Source: Rhodocyclaceae bacterium (GTDB taxonomy: Bacteria > Pseudomonadota > Gammaproteobacteria > Burkholderiales > Rhodocyclaceae). From it: DNA of 64,000 nucleotides. Below, piece by piece: positions 37,462 through 46,700 of this stretch; position 1 is the stretch's first letter; each line of letters begins with the position of its first letter. The notes under the pieces are model-generated. The model was given only the letters and a program-made list of their open reading frames with translations. It was not told where the DNA came from and made no database searches. The stretch covers positions 58,029-122,028 of the forward strand of contig JAOAHQ010000025.1 in NCBI GenBank assembly GCA_026415155.1. The letters are read 5' to 3'. A program made the translations under genes and the position numbers.

Positions 37462-38031
37462 ATGCTGAAGAGATCGGTCGAACCTTTGACGCCGGAAGAG
37501 TATTTCCGGCTCGAAGCGGATAGCCCCGTGCGCCTCGAATACGTCGCCGGCCAGGTCTATGCGATGACGGGCGCCAGCATCCGCCACAACCTGATCGCCG
37601 GCAGCCTCTATGCCGCCTTGCGCCGACACCTCCGCGCCTCGCCGTGCCGGGTCTTCATGGAAGGTGTCAAGCTCCATCTCGCGCGCGACAACGCCTACTA
37701 CTACCCCGATGTAATGGTGAGCTGCGATCCGCGTCTCGAGAAACTCTCCGCCGACGACAAGATCGTCGATCAGCCTTGCGTGCTCATCGAAGTGCTCTCG
37801 GAATCCACGGCCGGGATCGACCGCCGCGAAAAAATGCTTGCCTATCGCCGGCTTGCCAGCCTCAAGGAATACGTGCTCGTCGAGCAAGACGTTCGCCATG
37901 TCGAGGTCTTTCGCCGCGTCGGCGATGTCGGCTGGGAACAAGTGATCCTCGAAGCAGGCGACACGCTCGTGTTGCCGAGCCTCGAATTTTCGCTTTCCCT
38001 CGACGAGATTTATGAAGGGACCGGCATATGA
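37462..38031 (+). CDS. Uma2/DUF820 family nuclease-fold protein
   Basis: 189 aa. The fold is PD-(D/E)XK-like. YYYPDVMVSC gives the acid and VLIEVLSESTAGIDRREKMLAYRRLASLKEYVLVEQD, in parts, is the core of DUF820. Uma2 proteins abound in cyanobacteria but are scattered elsewhere; substrate and function are unknown. Start ATG 37462 follows four bases after tolC. It overlaps waaA by 22 bp at its end. It might be a transferred passenger gene. Confidence 0.85.
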   Translation: MLKRSVEPLTPEEYFRLEADSPVRLEYVAGQVYAMTGASIRHNLIAGSLYAALRRHLRASPCRVFMEGVKLHLARDNAYYYPDVMVSCDPRLEKLSADDKIVDQPCVLIEVLSESTAGIDRREKMLAYRRLASLKEYVLVEQDVRHVEVFRRVGDVGWEQVILEAGDTLVLPSLEFSLSLDEIYEGTGI

Positions 38032-39269
38032 CGCGCGATGAGGGCGAGGGTCTTCTCCGTCGCGCCGCGGTGCTGCGCGGCGAAGCGCTGCCCTGCCTCG
38101 CCCATCGCGCGGCGCGCGGGCTCGTCGAAGAGTAACGCGCGCGCTGCGGCGACGAGTTCGCTCGCATTTTTAACCTGCCGCGCTGCTCCGGTCCGCAGGG
38201 CTTCCCGCGCCGCCGCGGCGAAGTTGAAGGTCGACGGGCCGATCAAGACCGGCACGCCGAGCGCGCAGGGCTCGATGAGGTTCTGGCAGCCATAGTCGAG
38301 CAGGCTGCCGCCGACGAAGGCCACGTCTGCCACCGCGTAATAGGCGAACAGTTCGCCCAGGCTGTCGCCGAGCCAGACCTGGGTGTCCGGCGCGACGGGC
38401 GCCTCTTCGGAGCGGCGCTGCAGCTTCAGACCGCGCGATTCGACGAGCCGCGCCACCTCGTCGAAACGTTCCGGATGGCGCGGCACGATCAACAACAATG
38501 CCGTCCCGCCAGCGCCGACTTTCAGCCATGCGTCGAGAATCAGCGCTTCCTCGCCTGCGCGCGTGCTGGCGCACAAGAAAACCGGCCGCTCGCCAATCAG
38601 CGTGCGGAAATCCGGCAGGCCCGCCGGCGGCGCGACGTCGAACTTGAGATTGCCCAAGACCTCGACTTGACTGGCGCCCAGCCCACGCAGCCGCCACGCA
38701 TCCGCTTCGCTTTGAGCCGCGATCGCGGCCAGTCCTACGAGCGTCTGGCGCGTCAGGCGCGGCCAGCGCGCGTAGCGGCGCGCCGATTTCTCCGAGAGCC
38801 GCGCATTGACGAGCAAGAGCGGGATGCCGCTCTCTTGGCATGCCGCGACGAGATTCGGCCACAGCTCGGTTTCCATCACGATGCCGAGCGCCGGGCGGAA
38901 ATGGGCGAGAAAGCGCCGCACTGCCCAAGGCAGGTCGTAGGGGAGATAGACGCGCTCCACGGTATCGCCGAACAGCGCTTCCGATGTCGCGCGGCCGGTC
39001 GGCGTCATGTGAGTGAGGAGGATGCGGTAGCCCGGATAACGCTGCCGCAGCGCCGCCACGAGCGGCTGCGCGGCGCGCGTCTCGCCCACCGAGACGGCAT
39101 GGAGCCAGATCGTCGGCAAAGTCGGCGCCGGCGGGACGGCACGAAAGAGGCCGAAACGCTCGCCCCAGTGCCGTAGGTATTCCGGCTGCCGGCGCGCGCG
39201 CCAGACGAGGTGAAGCACTGCCCAGGGCAGTAGCAGATGGATGGCGAGGGTGTAGAGCCAGCGGGTCAT
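38010..39269 (-). CDS. waaA: 3-deoxy-D-manno-octulosonic acid transferase
   Basis: 419 aa GT30 enzyme that adds Kdo to lipid A precursor at the inner membrane. It has an N-terminal membrane anchor (LYTLAIHLLLPWAVLHLVW), catalytic glutamate in SVGETRAAQPL, VPRHPERF and EPCALGVPVLIGPSTFNF. Copy 8 of the dispersed element encodes LKVGAGGTA before the IVPRHPERF strand. It is coupled (ATGA) to the upstream DUF4143 ATPase gene, the last genes of the LPS operon. Confidence 0.96.
   Translation of the reverse strand: MTRWLYTLAIHLLLPWAVLHLVWRARRQPEYLRHWGERFGLFRAVPPAPTLPTIWLHAVSVGETRAAQPLVAALRQRYPGYRILLTHMTPTGRATSEALFGDTVERVYLPYDLPWAVRRFLAHFRPALGIVMETELWPNLVAACQESGIPLLLVNARLSEKSARRYARWPRLTRQTLVGLAAIAAQSEADAWRLRGLGASQVEVLGNLKFDVAPPAGLPDFRTLIGERPVFLCASTRAGEEALILDAWLKVGAGGTALLLIVPRHPERFDEVARLVESRGLKLQRRSEEAPVAPDTQVWLGDSLGELFAYYAVADVAFVGGSLLDYGCQNLIEPCALGVPVLIGPSTFNFAAAAREALRTGAARQVKNASELVAAARALLFDEPARRAMGEAGQRFAAQHRGATEKTLALIARHMPVPS
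38500..38522 (+). repeat. 23-bp dispersed element, copy 8
   Basis: It lies inside waaA, antisense to it, and is read as KVGAGGTA. Confidence 0.85.
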
Positions 39270-40429
39270 GCAGACGGAGCGATCGGCAGGCGGTCGAGGT
39301 GTGCGAAAGGCACGGCGTCGATGCCTTGCGCCAGCGGAAAGGCGTGTTCGCCGGCATGGATGACGAACAGGCCATCGAGCCGCAGGCTCTCGAAGGCCGA
39401 ACGCATCGAGGCCGTGAGCTTGGGCGCCGTGGTTCGTATGACCTCGACCCCCCAGCGTCGACCGCCGCGCAGGATCAGGAGATCGAGTTCGGCGCCCGCA
39501 TAGGTGGCCCAGAAATAGGCCTCCTCGGGCTCGATGGCGAAGCGATCCAGCACCTCGCGGATGACGAAGCCTTCCCAGGAAGCGCCCACCTTGGGATGCG
39601 CCTCGAGATCGTCCTGGCTCGCCAGCCCCAGCAGGCTGTGCAAGAGCCCGCTGTCAGCGAGATACACCTTGGGCGCCTTGACCTGGCGTTTGCTCAAGTT
39701 TTCGTGCCAGGGCGGCAGCTGCCGCACCACCAGCGTGCCGCTGAGGATGTCGAGATAGCGTCGCACGGTGGTATGCGCCACGCCGAAAGCGCGCGCCAGT
39801 TCCGCGCCATTCCAGGTCTGGCCGTGGTAGTGCGCGAGCATGCGCCAGAAGCGGTGCAGGGTGGTCGCGGGAATGTCGATGCCCAACTGGGGCAGGTCGC
39901 GCTCCAGAAACGTGCGGATGAAGTCGCGCCGCCAGGCGACGCTTTCCGCTTCCTCCGCCGCCAGGAACGATCGCGGGAACCCGCCGCGCCGCCACAGCGT
40001 CTGCAGGTGCTCGCACCCCACCTCGGTGAGCGAAAAGCCTTCGACGAGATGAAAAGCGATGCGTCCGGCGAGGGATTCGGCGCTGTCTTTCAGCAGGCGC
40101 GGTTGTGCGCTGCCGAGGATCAAAAATCGCGCCGGCATGCCTGGGCGGTCCGCCAATACGCGCAGCAGCGGAAAAAGGTCGGGCCGGCGCTGAATCTCGT
40201 CGATGACGACCAGCCCGCTCAGTCCGCCCAGTGCCAGCTTGGGCTCGGCCAGCCGCGCCAGATCATCCGGATCTTCGAGGTCGAAATAATGGCTTGGGCC
40301 CGGCCAGTCCCCAAGCACCTGCCGTGCCAGAGTCGTCTTGCCGACCTGCCGGGCGCCGAGCAAAGCCACCACGGGAGCGCGGCGCAAAGCGGCATGAATT
40401 TGGGCGATGTGGCGAGCGCGTTTTAACAC
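39266..40429 (-). CDS. DUF4143 / AAA ATPase (ATP-binding with restriction-endonuclease-like tail)
   Basis: 387 aa. Walker A is LLGARQVGKTT and Walker B VVIDEIQRRP. The middle carries a winged helix (ELARAFGVAHTTVRRYLDIL) and the end a DUF4143 nuclease-like domain with ELDLLILRGG. The usual EVK lysine is isoleucine (GVEVIRTT), so the tail is probably inactive. Start is GTG 40429, right behind a long inverted repeat. It lies between waaC and waaA, where it is foreign to LPS synthesis. Function of the family is unknown. Confidence 0.88.
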   Translation of the reverse strand: MLKRARHIAQIHAALRRAPVVALLGARQVGKTTLARQVLGDWPGPSHYFDLEDPDDLARLAEPKLALGGLSGLVVIDEIQRRPDLFPLLRVLADRPGMPARFLILGSAQPRLLKDSAESLAGRIAFHLVEGFSLTEVGCEHLQTLWRRGGFPRSFLAAEEAESVAWRRDFIRTFLERDLPQLGIDIPATTLHRFWRMLAHYHGQTWNGAELARAFGVAHTTVRRYLDILSGTLVVRQLPPWHENLSKRQVKAPKVYLADSGLLHSLLGLASQDDLEAHPKVGASWEGFVIREVLDRFAIEPEEAYFWATYAGAELDLLILRGGRRWGVEVIRTTAPKLTASMRSAFESLRLDGLFVIHAGEHAFPLAQGIDAVPFAHLDRLPIAPSA

Positions 40430-40431
40430 GA

Positions 40432-40464
40432 TTGAATTATGAGCGCATTACGCTCAAAATTCAA
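40432..40464 (-). promoter_or_regulatory. 33-bp inverted repeat at the start of the DUF4143 ATPase gene
   Basis: The arms TTGAATT and GAGCG pair with CGCTC and AATTCAA around a five-base loop, with one mismatch. It sits between the waaC stop (40473) and the GTG at 40429, so it may be an operator or a hairpin in the leader; no U-tract follows, so a terminator is less likely. Confidence 0.6.
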
Positions 40465-40472
40465 CCAAACTT

Positions 40473-41444
40473 CTAGCGGGAAAGCAATCCAAGCGCCGCA
40501 TCGACCACTTCCCTGGCTGCGGGGGGCTGCCCGGTTGCGCCAAGGTTGACGTGCGGCGCTCTGCCAAGCACACCGGTGAGCGCCGGGTCCGACGCGCAAT
40601 AGATCGCGACCGTTGGGCGACCTAGCGCGGCGGCCAGATGCACGAGGCCGGTATCGACGCCGATGACGAGTTTTGCCCCGGCCAACAGGCCAACCAGCTC
40701 GGTCAAATTCATCGCTGGCGCGGCGATGCCCCGCTCCAATTGACGCGCGATCCGGCCCGCCCGTGTGCGCTCGGCCTCGCTGCCCCCCGGCAGCACGCAG
40801 GCCAGCCCGCGGGCATTGAGGGCGGCGCCAAGCGTGCGCCAGTCGGACTCCGGCCATTCCTTGTCGGCGCGACTCGTCGCGGTGAGCAGCACCGCGTAGG
40901 CGCCAACCTTCAGCCAGCCGGCCTTGAGCGGGGGGGCGCTGATGCCATAGTCGAGCGGCAGGTCTGCGAGGGAATAGCCCAAGGCGCCGGCGGCAAGCAG
41001 CCGGTTGCGCGTCACCGCATGCAAGCCCCGCGGCACATCCACGGCGACATCGTAGGCGAGCGCCGCCAATCCCTCACGCGGCGCGGCGAAGCCGAATTTC
41101 TTGCCGCTTGCCAGCGCCGTAAGCAGCGCGCTCTTGACGAGCCCCTGCGCATCGATCACCGCATCGTAAGCCGTCAGCTCGGCGCTGGCAGGACGGCACA
41201 CCGCGCGCCGATACGCCATGATCTCGCGCCAGGTCGCCGCGGAAAGCGGCGCCTTGCGCCAGCGCCGCACGGCGACCGGGATCACACCGCCGACGGCCGG
41301 ATGCAGGCGCGGAATTTCGGCGAAGCCTTCTTCCACCACCCAGTCGATCTGCGCGCCGGGAAAACGCCGCCGGATGTCGCTCGCGACCGGCAGATTGTGG
41401 ATCACGTCGCCGAGCGAGGAAGTCTTGACGAGGAGGAGGCGCAT
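40473..41444 (-). CDS. waaC: LPS heptosyltransferase I
   Basis: 323 aa GT9 enzyme that adds the first heptose to Kdo. Landmarks are LLLVKTSSLGDVIHNLP (family N-terminus), IDAQGLVKSAL and GVDTGLVHLAAALGRP. The sugar donor is ADP-heptose. Element copy 9 encodes PASAEL ahead of YDAVIDAQG. The next upstream gene (41455) ends only 10 bp away. Confidence 0.95.
   Translation of the reverse strand: MRLLLVKTSSLGDVIHNLPVASDIRRRFPGAQIDWVVEEGFAEIPRLHPAVGGVIPVAVRRWRKAPLSAATWREIMAYRRAVCRPASAELTAYDAVIDAQGLVKSALLTALASGKKFGFAAPREGLAALAYDVAVDVPRGLHAVTRNRLLAAGALGYSLADLPLDYGISAPPLKAGWLKVGAYAVLLTATSRADKEWPESDWRTLGAALNARGLACVLPGGSEAERTRAGRIARQLERGIAAPAMNLTELVGLLAGAKLVIGVDTGLVHLAAALGRPTVAIYCASDPALTGVLGRAPHVNLGATGQPPAAREVVDAALGLLSR
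41175..41197 (-). repeat. 23-bp dispersed element, copy 9
   Basis: It lies inside waaC, in the same sense as the gene, and encodes RPASAEL. The right end reads GAGCTG instead of GACTTT. Confidence 0.7.
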
Positions 41445-41454
41445 GGCCGCGCGA

Positions 41455-42483
41455 TTATAGGCGCGCCCGCAAACGCTCCAGGGCAGCGAGCGCCTCCTCG
41501 ACGGAGATGTCCTTCACGTCGCGGCTCTCTTTTTGCAGGAGCTCATAGGGCACGCCCCAGGGATGCCAGCGCGCGGCATCGGAATTGCCGAAGAAACAGA
41601 CGATCGGCTTGCCCAGGCCCGCGGCAATGTGCATCGCGCCGCCGTCGGAGCAGAGGACGAGATCGCAAGCGGCGAGCCCGCCCATCAGCTCGCTCAGGCG
41701 TCGGGTCGAAAATGGCACGAGTGGCAAATCGCGTGTCCGTTCGACGATCCATGCGGCCTTTTCGTCATCGCCCGGATGCAGCGGATTCGTTTCACTGCCC
41801 GGTGACCAGAACAGCAGCATGCGCGCGCCGTGGCGGCGGCGGAGCTCGTGCGCCAGCTCGACGAAATGCTCTTTCGGCCAGCGCTGCAATACCTTGCGTG
41901 CGCTGATGTGGAGCCCTATCACCGGCCCTTCGCCGAAACTGGCTAGCAAAGCCCGTGCGCGTTCTCTCTCGCTATTCGATGCCACCACTGTAAGCGGGCC
42001 AGGCGGCTCCTCGATGCCGAACGGCCTCAGCAGACGAAAGAGGTCCTCGACCTCGTGCATGGGCCGCTCCAGCGTGTAGGGAATGCCGTTATCGATATGC
42101 TCAATGCCGGGCCGTGCCGTTTCCGTGAAGCCGATGATGTGGCGCGGCGCGACCGCGCGCGCCAGCCGCAGCGCGCGCGGCAGGAAATGCGCTCCAGCGA
42201 TGATTGCGTAATCAAAGCGCATGCGGCGCAGTTGCCAGAAAAGCCGCAAACGATCCCAATAGACACCCGCCACGGTTTTGCCCGGTGGGCGATGCTTGGC
42301 CTTGGTGTAGCTATATACGGCGTCCAGATGCGGGTTGCCATCGAGCACATCAGCGTTGTAGCTATTCACGAAAGCAGCCAAGAAGGCATCTGGAAATTGC
42401 TTGCGCAGGGCGGCAAACAGCGGCGTAGTACAGACGAGATCGCCAATGTTGTCACGGCGAATGAGGAGAACTTTCAGACTCAT
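41455..42483 (-). CDS. Glycosyltransferase family 9 (heptosyltransferase-like)
   Basis: 342 aa. VLLIRRDNIGDLVCTTPLF and CSDGGAMHIAAGLGKPIVCFFGN are the two GT9 signatures. It belongs to the heptosyltransferase superfamily but its donor and acceptor are not known. Its first 32 bp overlap the end of the WaaL-like gene, an unusually long overlap for this locus. Codon use is still that of the chromosome, unlike its upstream neighbour. Confidence 0.87.
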   Translation of the reverse strand: MSLKVLLIRRDNIGDLVCTTPLFAALRKQFPDAFLAAFVNSYNADVLDGNPHLDAVYSYTKAKHRPPGKTVAGVYWDRLRLFWQLRRMRFDYAIIAGAHFLPRALRLARAVAPRHIIGFTETARPGIEHIDNGIPYTLERPMHEVEDLFRLLRPFGIEEPPGPLTVVASNSERERARALLASFGEGPVIGLHISARKVLQRWPKEHFVELAHELRRRHGARMLLFWSPGSETNPLHPGDDEKAAWIVERTRDLPLVPFSTRRLSELMGGLAACDLVLCSDGGAMHIAAGLGKPIVCFFGNSDAARWHPWGVPYELLQKESRDVKDISVEEALAALERLRARL

Positions 42484-43753
42484 ATGCTTGAGGCAATGCA
42501 GACTGCCGCACTATTTCCAGAAGGGGCAATACCCACAAGGTCGCACCATTACCCCACCATAACCCATTGGTTAGATTGGTCGTTGCATATGCGGCGGTTG
42601 CCGCGATCAATGCGAGAACGAGAGTTTCGCTGGTGCGCCGCCAGATATCCCAAGCCGTCACAAGTATCAGGAGAAACAGAACCATATACACAGAGAGGCC
42701 CAGCAAACCCACCTCGTACATCAATTGCAGAAACAGATTATGAGGATTGATCTTGTCATCGGGGAGCGAGAAATACTCTGCCGCCGCCTGTTTGGCCGGA
42801 TCTTCGTCGGTTCGCCATCGATCAACAAATCCATCGCGTTTGGCCGTCATTCCAAGCGTCTTCCATCCGAATCCATGTCCCAACCAAGGACGCTCCATGG
42901 CAATTTCCGCTGTTGCCTGCCATATCGCACCACGCCCAGAGATCGCATTGGGGCCGCGGTAGGAAGCGCTATCTGTGATGACTGAGAATTTTTTCCATAA
43001 TTCCGGTTGGGCGACATTCAAAATCATCGCTATCGCAGCAAGACCGATGAGCGAAAACAGCAATTGCTTTCGTTGGCCGACCAGGAGAAGTAGTGTCGTT
43101 CCTCCGACTATAGCGGCGACGACCCCCGTCCTGTTTCCACTGAGCATCAGTGCCAATAGCGTAGCCATTGTCGCGAAGATACCTAAATATCTGCGCCAAT
43201 CCTTGAAAGCGAAAGCAAGAGATAGCATCAATGGAATGTATGCTGGGGCATCCAGCGGAAACCCCTTCCAGAATATGCCAGTCTCTCTTGAATCTATTTG
43301 AATTTCGAACAAGGTGCCAAGAGCGCGGATTCCGACAGAAATCAGGAGGGTAGTGATCAGGATATGAAGCTGCGCTCTGGTCTTGCAAAAAACTACCAGG
43401 CTGCCAAAAAAAACCAATACAGGGATGAAATGCTTGCGTACCGCATTGAGTGAATAAGAGGAATCGACCGCCCAGGTCGCTGACAATAAGGCAAGCAAAG
43501 CAAACCCTGCCATAATCCAGAAAAATCGCGATCTGATGGCATGTCTCAGTCTGGCGTCATGAACGCTAACGGCAAGGGCGAGAATCATTGCGACGAGTGA
43601 AAGATTTTTGATCGCGGCATTGTGGGTCAAGGGCCAGACAGCAGCAAAGATCAGCAAGGCGCCAAAACCAAACTGCTCAGCTAGACTGCGGAGCGTCATC
43701 CAATCTGATATTTTTCGAGCGGACGTGCCACTTTCATTGCAGGCATTCGTCAT
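42452..43753 (-). CDS. O-antigen ligase-type membrane protein
   Basis: 433 aa with 10-12 membrane helices and a Wzy_C/WaaL domain: GRGAIWQATAEIAMERPWLGHGFG and NPHNLFLQLMYEVGLLG. It probably transfers O-antigen from its lipid carrier to lipid A-core in the periplasm, or could be a polymerase. The gene is visibly less GC-rich than its neighbours, which suggests transfer. It overlaps both flanking genes. Confidence 0.85.
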   Translation of the reverse strand: MTNACNESGTSARKISDWMTLRSLAEQFGFGALLIFAAVWPLTHNAAIKNLSLVAMILALAVSVHDARLRHAIRSRFFWIMAGFALLALLSATWAVDSSYSLNAVRKHFIPVLVFFGSLVVFCKTRAQLHILITTLLISVGIRALGTLFEIQIDSRETGIFWKGFPLDAPAYIPLMLSLAFAFKDWRRYLGIFATMATLLALMLSGNRTGVVAAIVGGTTLLLLVGQRKQLLFSLIGLAAIAMILNVAQPELWKKFSVITDSASYRGPNAISGRGAIWQATAEIAMERPWLGHGFGWKTLGMTAKRDGFVDRWRTDEDPAKQAAAEYFSLPDDKINPHNLFLQLMYEVGLLGLSVYMVLFLLILVTAWDIWRRTSETLVLALIAATAAYATTNLTNGLWWGNGATLWVLPLLEIVRQSALPQAYESESSPHSP

Positions 43754-44807
43754 AGAACTTCTCCAATTGAGCCACTATGTTTTCAGGTGCAAAGCGCTCG
43801 ACTTTCTTGCGTGCCGAGACGAGCATGACGGAGCGACGAACATCGTCTTTAAGCATTGCGAGCGCACTCAACATGCCAAGGTATAGAGATTCCACATTGC
43901 CCGGCTCGACAATGATTGCGCATTCATCGTCAACGAATTCGCCAAGCCCGCCAATTTTGGTGGCGATCAGAGGACGCCCAAGAAACATGGCCTCTTGGGC
44001 GATCAATCCAAACGACTCATCGCGGGAGGGCATGACAACGATGTCGGAATCTTTCATGAGTCCCAGAAACCGACTGACAGGCAAGATGCCCATTATCTCG
44101 ATACCGGAAGCAAGGCTGCCTGATTCGGTACCAAAATTTCCTGCGAGTGCCAGTCGCGCAGTTCCAAGCGGAAGTCGTTGAAATGCCTCGATCAACTCAC
44201 GACCACCTTTGTGGTGTCCGCCCCCCCCGCCAAACAAGAAGAGAGGTGAGGTGTTATGTGGCTCGGGTAGCGGGGCTGCACCCGCGATTTCCAATAACTC
44301 TTGGCTAAGCGGATTGTACAGAACGCAGCACTTCGTCGCCGTTCCGGTTTTTGACAGAATATGGGATTCTGTGGCGCGGCTGACGGTTAAGAGGATATCG
44401 GCAGATCGAGGAACGATGGGCTGAGCGAAATGGCGGTGATAGTGGACTGCGACTCCTGGACGATAGCTCAAACGTTCTATCACGGCATCGACCAGCTCCT
44501 GGCGATTATGGAAATGAAGGATGTCCGGGCGTAGCTCCTCTATCGTGGCGATGAGGCTGGGATAGGTAAACGCATCCAAGCGAAACATCTTGTTGAGGAT
44601 TCTGTTGCGCAGGTGATTTTCATGGAATGCATAAACATCCACATTGCGATGGCGATAAAAATCCCGTGAAATGGCTTGAGGGGGACAGCAGGCGACTGCA
44701 TGACTATAAGCTCTGCCATGCGTGGCGAGCGAAAGGATGACTTTTTCTACAGAGCCTGCAGTATTACGAATGTCCGCCCAAAAATGGATATGCAGGGCAG
44801 TAGGCAT
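43734..44807 (-). CDS. Glycosyltransferase family 4
   Basis: 357 aa GT-B enzyme. DSDIVVMPSRDESFGLIAQEAMFLGRP is the GT4 EX7E region, and FLFGGGGGHHKGGRELIEAF is an unusual five-glycine nucleotide loop. An acceptor or sugar cannot be assigned. It belongs to the lower-GC part of the locus. Confidence 0.85.
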   Translation of the reverse strand: MPTALHIHFWADIRNTAGSVEKVILSLATHGRAYSHAVACCPPQAISRDFYRHRNVDVYAFHENHLRNRILNKMFRLDAFTYPSLIATIEELRPDILHFHNRQELVDAVIERLSYRPGVAVHYHRHFAQPIVPRSADILLTVSRATESHILSKTGTATKCCVLYNPLSQELLEIAGAAPLPEPHNTSPLFLFGGGGGHHKGGRELIEAFQRLPLGTARLALAGNFGTESGSLASGIEIMGILPVSRFLGLMKDSDIVVMPSRDESFGLIAQEAMFLGRPLIATKIGGLGEFVDDECAIIVEPGNVESLYLGMLSALAMLKDDVRRSVMLVSARKKVERFAPENIVAQLEKFYDECLQ

Positions 44808-44810
44808 GGT

Positions 44811-45503
44811 TTAATATGGCTCTCGAAAGGCAATCATATCGCTACCAGCATTTTTTAGACGATAGCCATTTTTTTGCAAAAGATTTATGGCTGCTGAAAA
44901 CTTTTCTTCTCCTAAGTGCCTGTGTTCGAATTTGATCAATGCCGGATGGAATCTTGAAAAATCGATCATTGCCAGAATATCAGCATCAAATCCCTCTGTA
45001 TCGATTTGCAGGATGTTGGCATCAATGGCGCTATACCGATCAAGAAGCGGCATCAGCGGCATAGCAGGTACCATCTCGGCTATGATGTCTTCCGGTTCGA
45101 TCTTGGAACGCCGATAATGCTCTGGATCCAATGATGCAATTCCAGCAGCCCAGTCCGGATATTTTCCTAAACGGTCTGGTGCGACGCGAAAGATAGGCAC
45201 CGACTCTGCAGAAGGGTGTATGGCATAACGGACAGGCACTACCTCTGGATAGGGGCGATAATTCCGCACCAACTCTTCGAAAACATCGGCCAAGGGCTCG
45301 ATCACAATACCGGGCAAGCGCTGGGCGGTGACGATATTGTAAAGATTGTCAAATCTTCGTCCGTCGTTTGCGCCTATTTGTACGAATTTCGGGCACTCTG
45401 CATCGGCGGCTAGCTTGCGCACATAAGCCGCAAAATAATCGACTTTGGCAATTTCATAGCCAAAATGGAATAGTGCCATGTTTAACAACTTTCGCATATT
45501 CAT
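44811..45503 (-). CDS. FkbM-family methyltransferase
   Basis: 230 aa. FVQIGANDGRRFDNL is the SAM loop and ILQIDTEGFDADIL a family signature. In LPS loci such enzymes O-methylate sugar residues. It is in the lower-GC part of the cluster and lies three bases upstream of the GT4 gene. The gap to the next gene upstream (45504-45554) has nothing recognisable. Confidence 0.87.
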   Translation of the reverse strand: MNMRKLLNMALFHFGYEIAKVDYFAAYVRKLAADAECPKFVQIGANDGRRFDNLYNIVTAQRLPGIVIEPLADVFEELVRNYRPYPEVVPVRYAIHPSAESVPIFRVAPDRLGKYPDWAAGIASLDPEHYRRSKIEPEDIIAEMVPAMPLMPLLDRYSAIDANILQIDTEGFDADILAMIDFSRFHPALIKFEHRHLGEEKFSAAINLLQKNGYRLKNAGSDMIAFREPY

Positions 45504-45554
45504 GCGAACCTCGCTTGGACAGTGAATGAATCCGCTCCAGCGGACAAACTTGTG

Positions 45555-46700
45555 TCAAATATAGCCAGCTCCATTGGCGGATCGCCTTCTCAAAATCGAA
45601 GCTGCAGCTGCTACAGCCGGCTGCATATCCGCCTCCACCACGCACGCACGTGTTCCGAACATACAGTCATAGGGGGCGAGAAATGCATGAGAGCATGGGG
45701 AACAGGGAAGATCAGGCTTAAGAACAATAGCTTTCGGTCCGACGGGCCGCTGATCTTCGGCGTCTGCCGGCCCCATGATATCGACCACCGGTACGCCGCA
45801 GGCATCGGCAAGATAGGTGATGCCTGAATCGACCCCTACATAGGCCTCCAAGCGGCCCACCAGAACAGACAGGTCGGCTAGGCTTATACGTCCGGTAACG
45901 TCGAGCACTCGGGATTGGTTCAAGGTCTCGGCCAGCGCTGCCGCTTTCCGTTGGTCGGCCACACTCCCTACCAAGACCACTGTCAGATCGTCCGCAAGAT
46001 TCAGCAGGCCCGTAATCAAGGCGACGAGCTGTTTTTCGCCAAGCTCTTTCAGCTTGTTCCCACTGCTCACCCCCACCCCGACCAGATAGCGGTTTTCCAG
46101 ACCTGCCAAGAGAGGCGCCACCCGCTCTTCGGCCCCTGGTGCTGCCGCAATTTCCTTTGCCGGGATAGGGCCGTTGCAACCCAGTTGGTTCAGCAGAGCC
46201 ATCCCAGTCTCGACCGTCATACGTCCTTGGCGGTGGGACTCTGCATGGCTCAGGAATGGCCGCGCCAGTCGGTAACTGCGCCCTCCGAAATTGGGGAAGA
46301 TGGCGGCTCGTCTAGGAATACCGGCGAGGAAGGGCATCAGCAGGAAGGCTTGATTAGGACTAATGCAGATGGTGGTATCGAAACGTCCCTGACGCAATAA
46401 GCGGTAAAAAGCCAGTCGGCCGAGCAGGCCTTTGACCGTCCCATCAGGCAGGGTCAGCACCCGGTCGACGCCCGGCTGGTGGCGGGCCAGGGGCTCGACC
46501 ACAGGATGAACCAAAAGGGTCAAGGAAGCATCGGGGTAACAGTTCTTCAGTGTTCGGATCAAAGGAGTAGTGCAGATGTAGTCACCTATCTTGGCTGTCT
46601 GAATGAGAAGTATTCGCTCCAGTTTGCCCGGGCGACGCCCAAGGATGAGTCGCAACCAAGCAAGGGGGGCAAGAAGCCAGGCCAGAAGCAGATACATCAT
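45555..46700 (-). CDS. Glycosyltransferase family 9 (heptosyltransferase-like)
   Basis: 381 aa. An N-terminal hydrophobic anchor (LLLAWLLAPLAWLRLIL) comes before LLIQTAKIGDYICTTPLI, then GVDSGITYLADACGVPVVDIMG. A cysteine cluster (PCSPC, YDCMFG, RACV) near the end is common in this group. It starts at the same base as the last base of the next gene (46700). Confidence 0.87.
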   Translation of the reverse strand: MMYLLLAWLLAPLAWLRLILGRRPGKLERILLIQTAKIGDYICTTPLIRTLKNCYPDASLTLLVHPVVEPLARHQPGVDRVLTLPDGTVKGLLGRLAFYRLLRQGRFDTTICISPNQAFLLMPFLAGIPRRAAIFPNFGGRSYRLARPFLSHAESHRQGRMTVETGMALLNQLGCNGPIPAKEIAAAPGAEERVAPLLAGLENRYLVGVGVSSGNKLKELGEKQLVALITGLLNLADDLTVVLVGSVADQRKAAALAETLNQSRVLDVTGRISLADLSVLVGRLEAYVGVDSGITYLADACGVPVVDIMGPADAEDQRPVGPKAIVLKPDLPCSPCSHAFLAPYDCMFGTRACVVEADMQPAVAAAASILRRRSANGAGYI

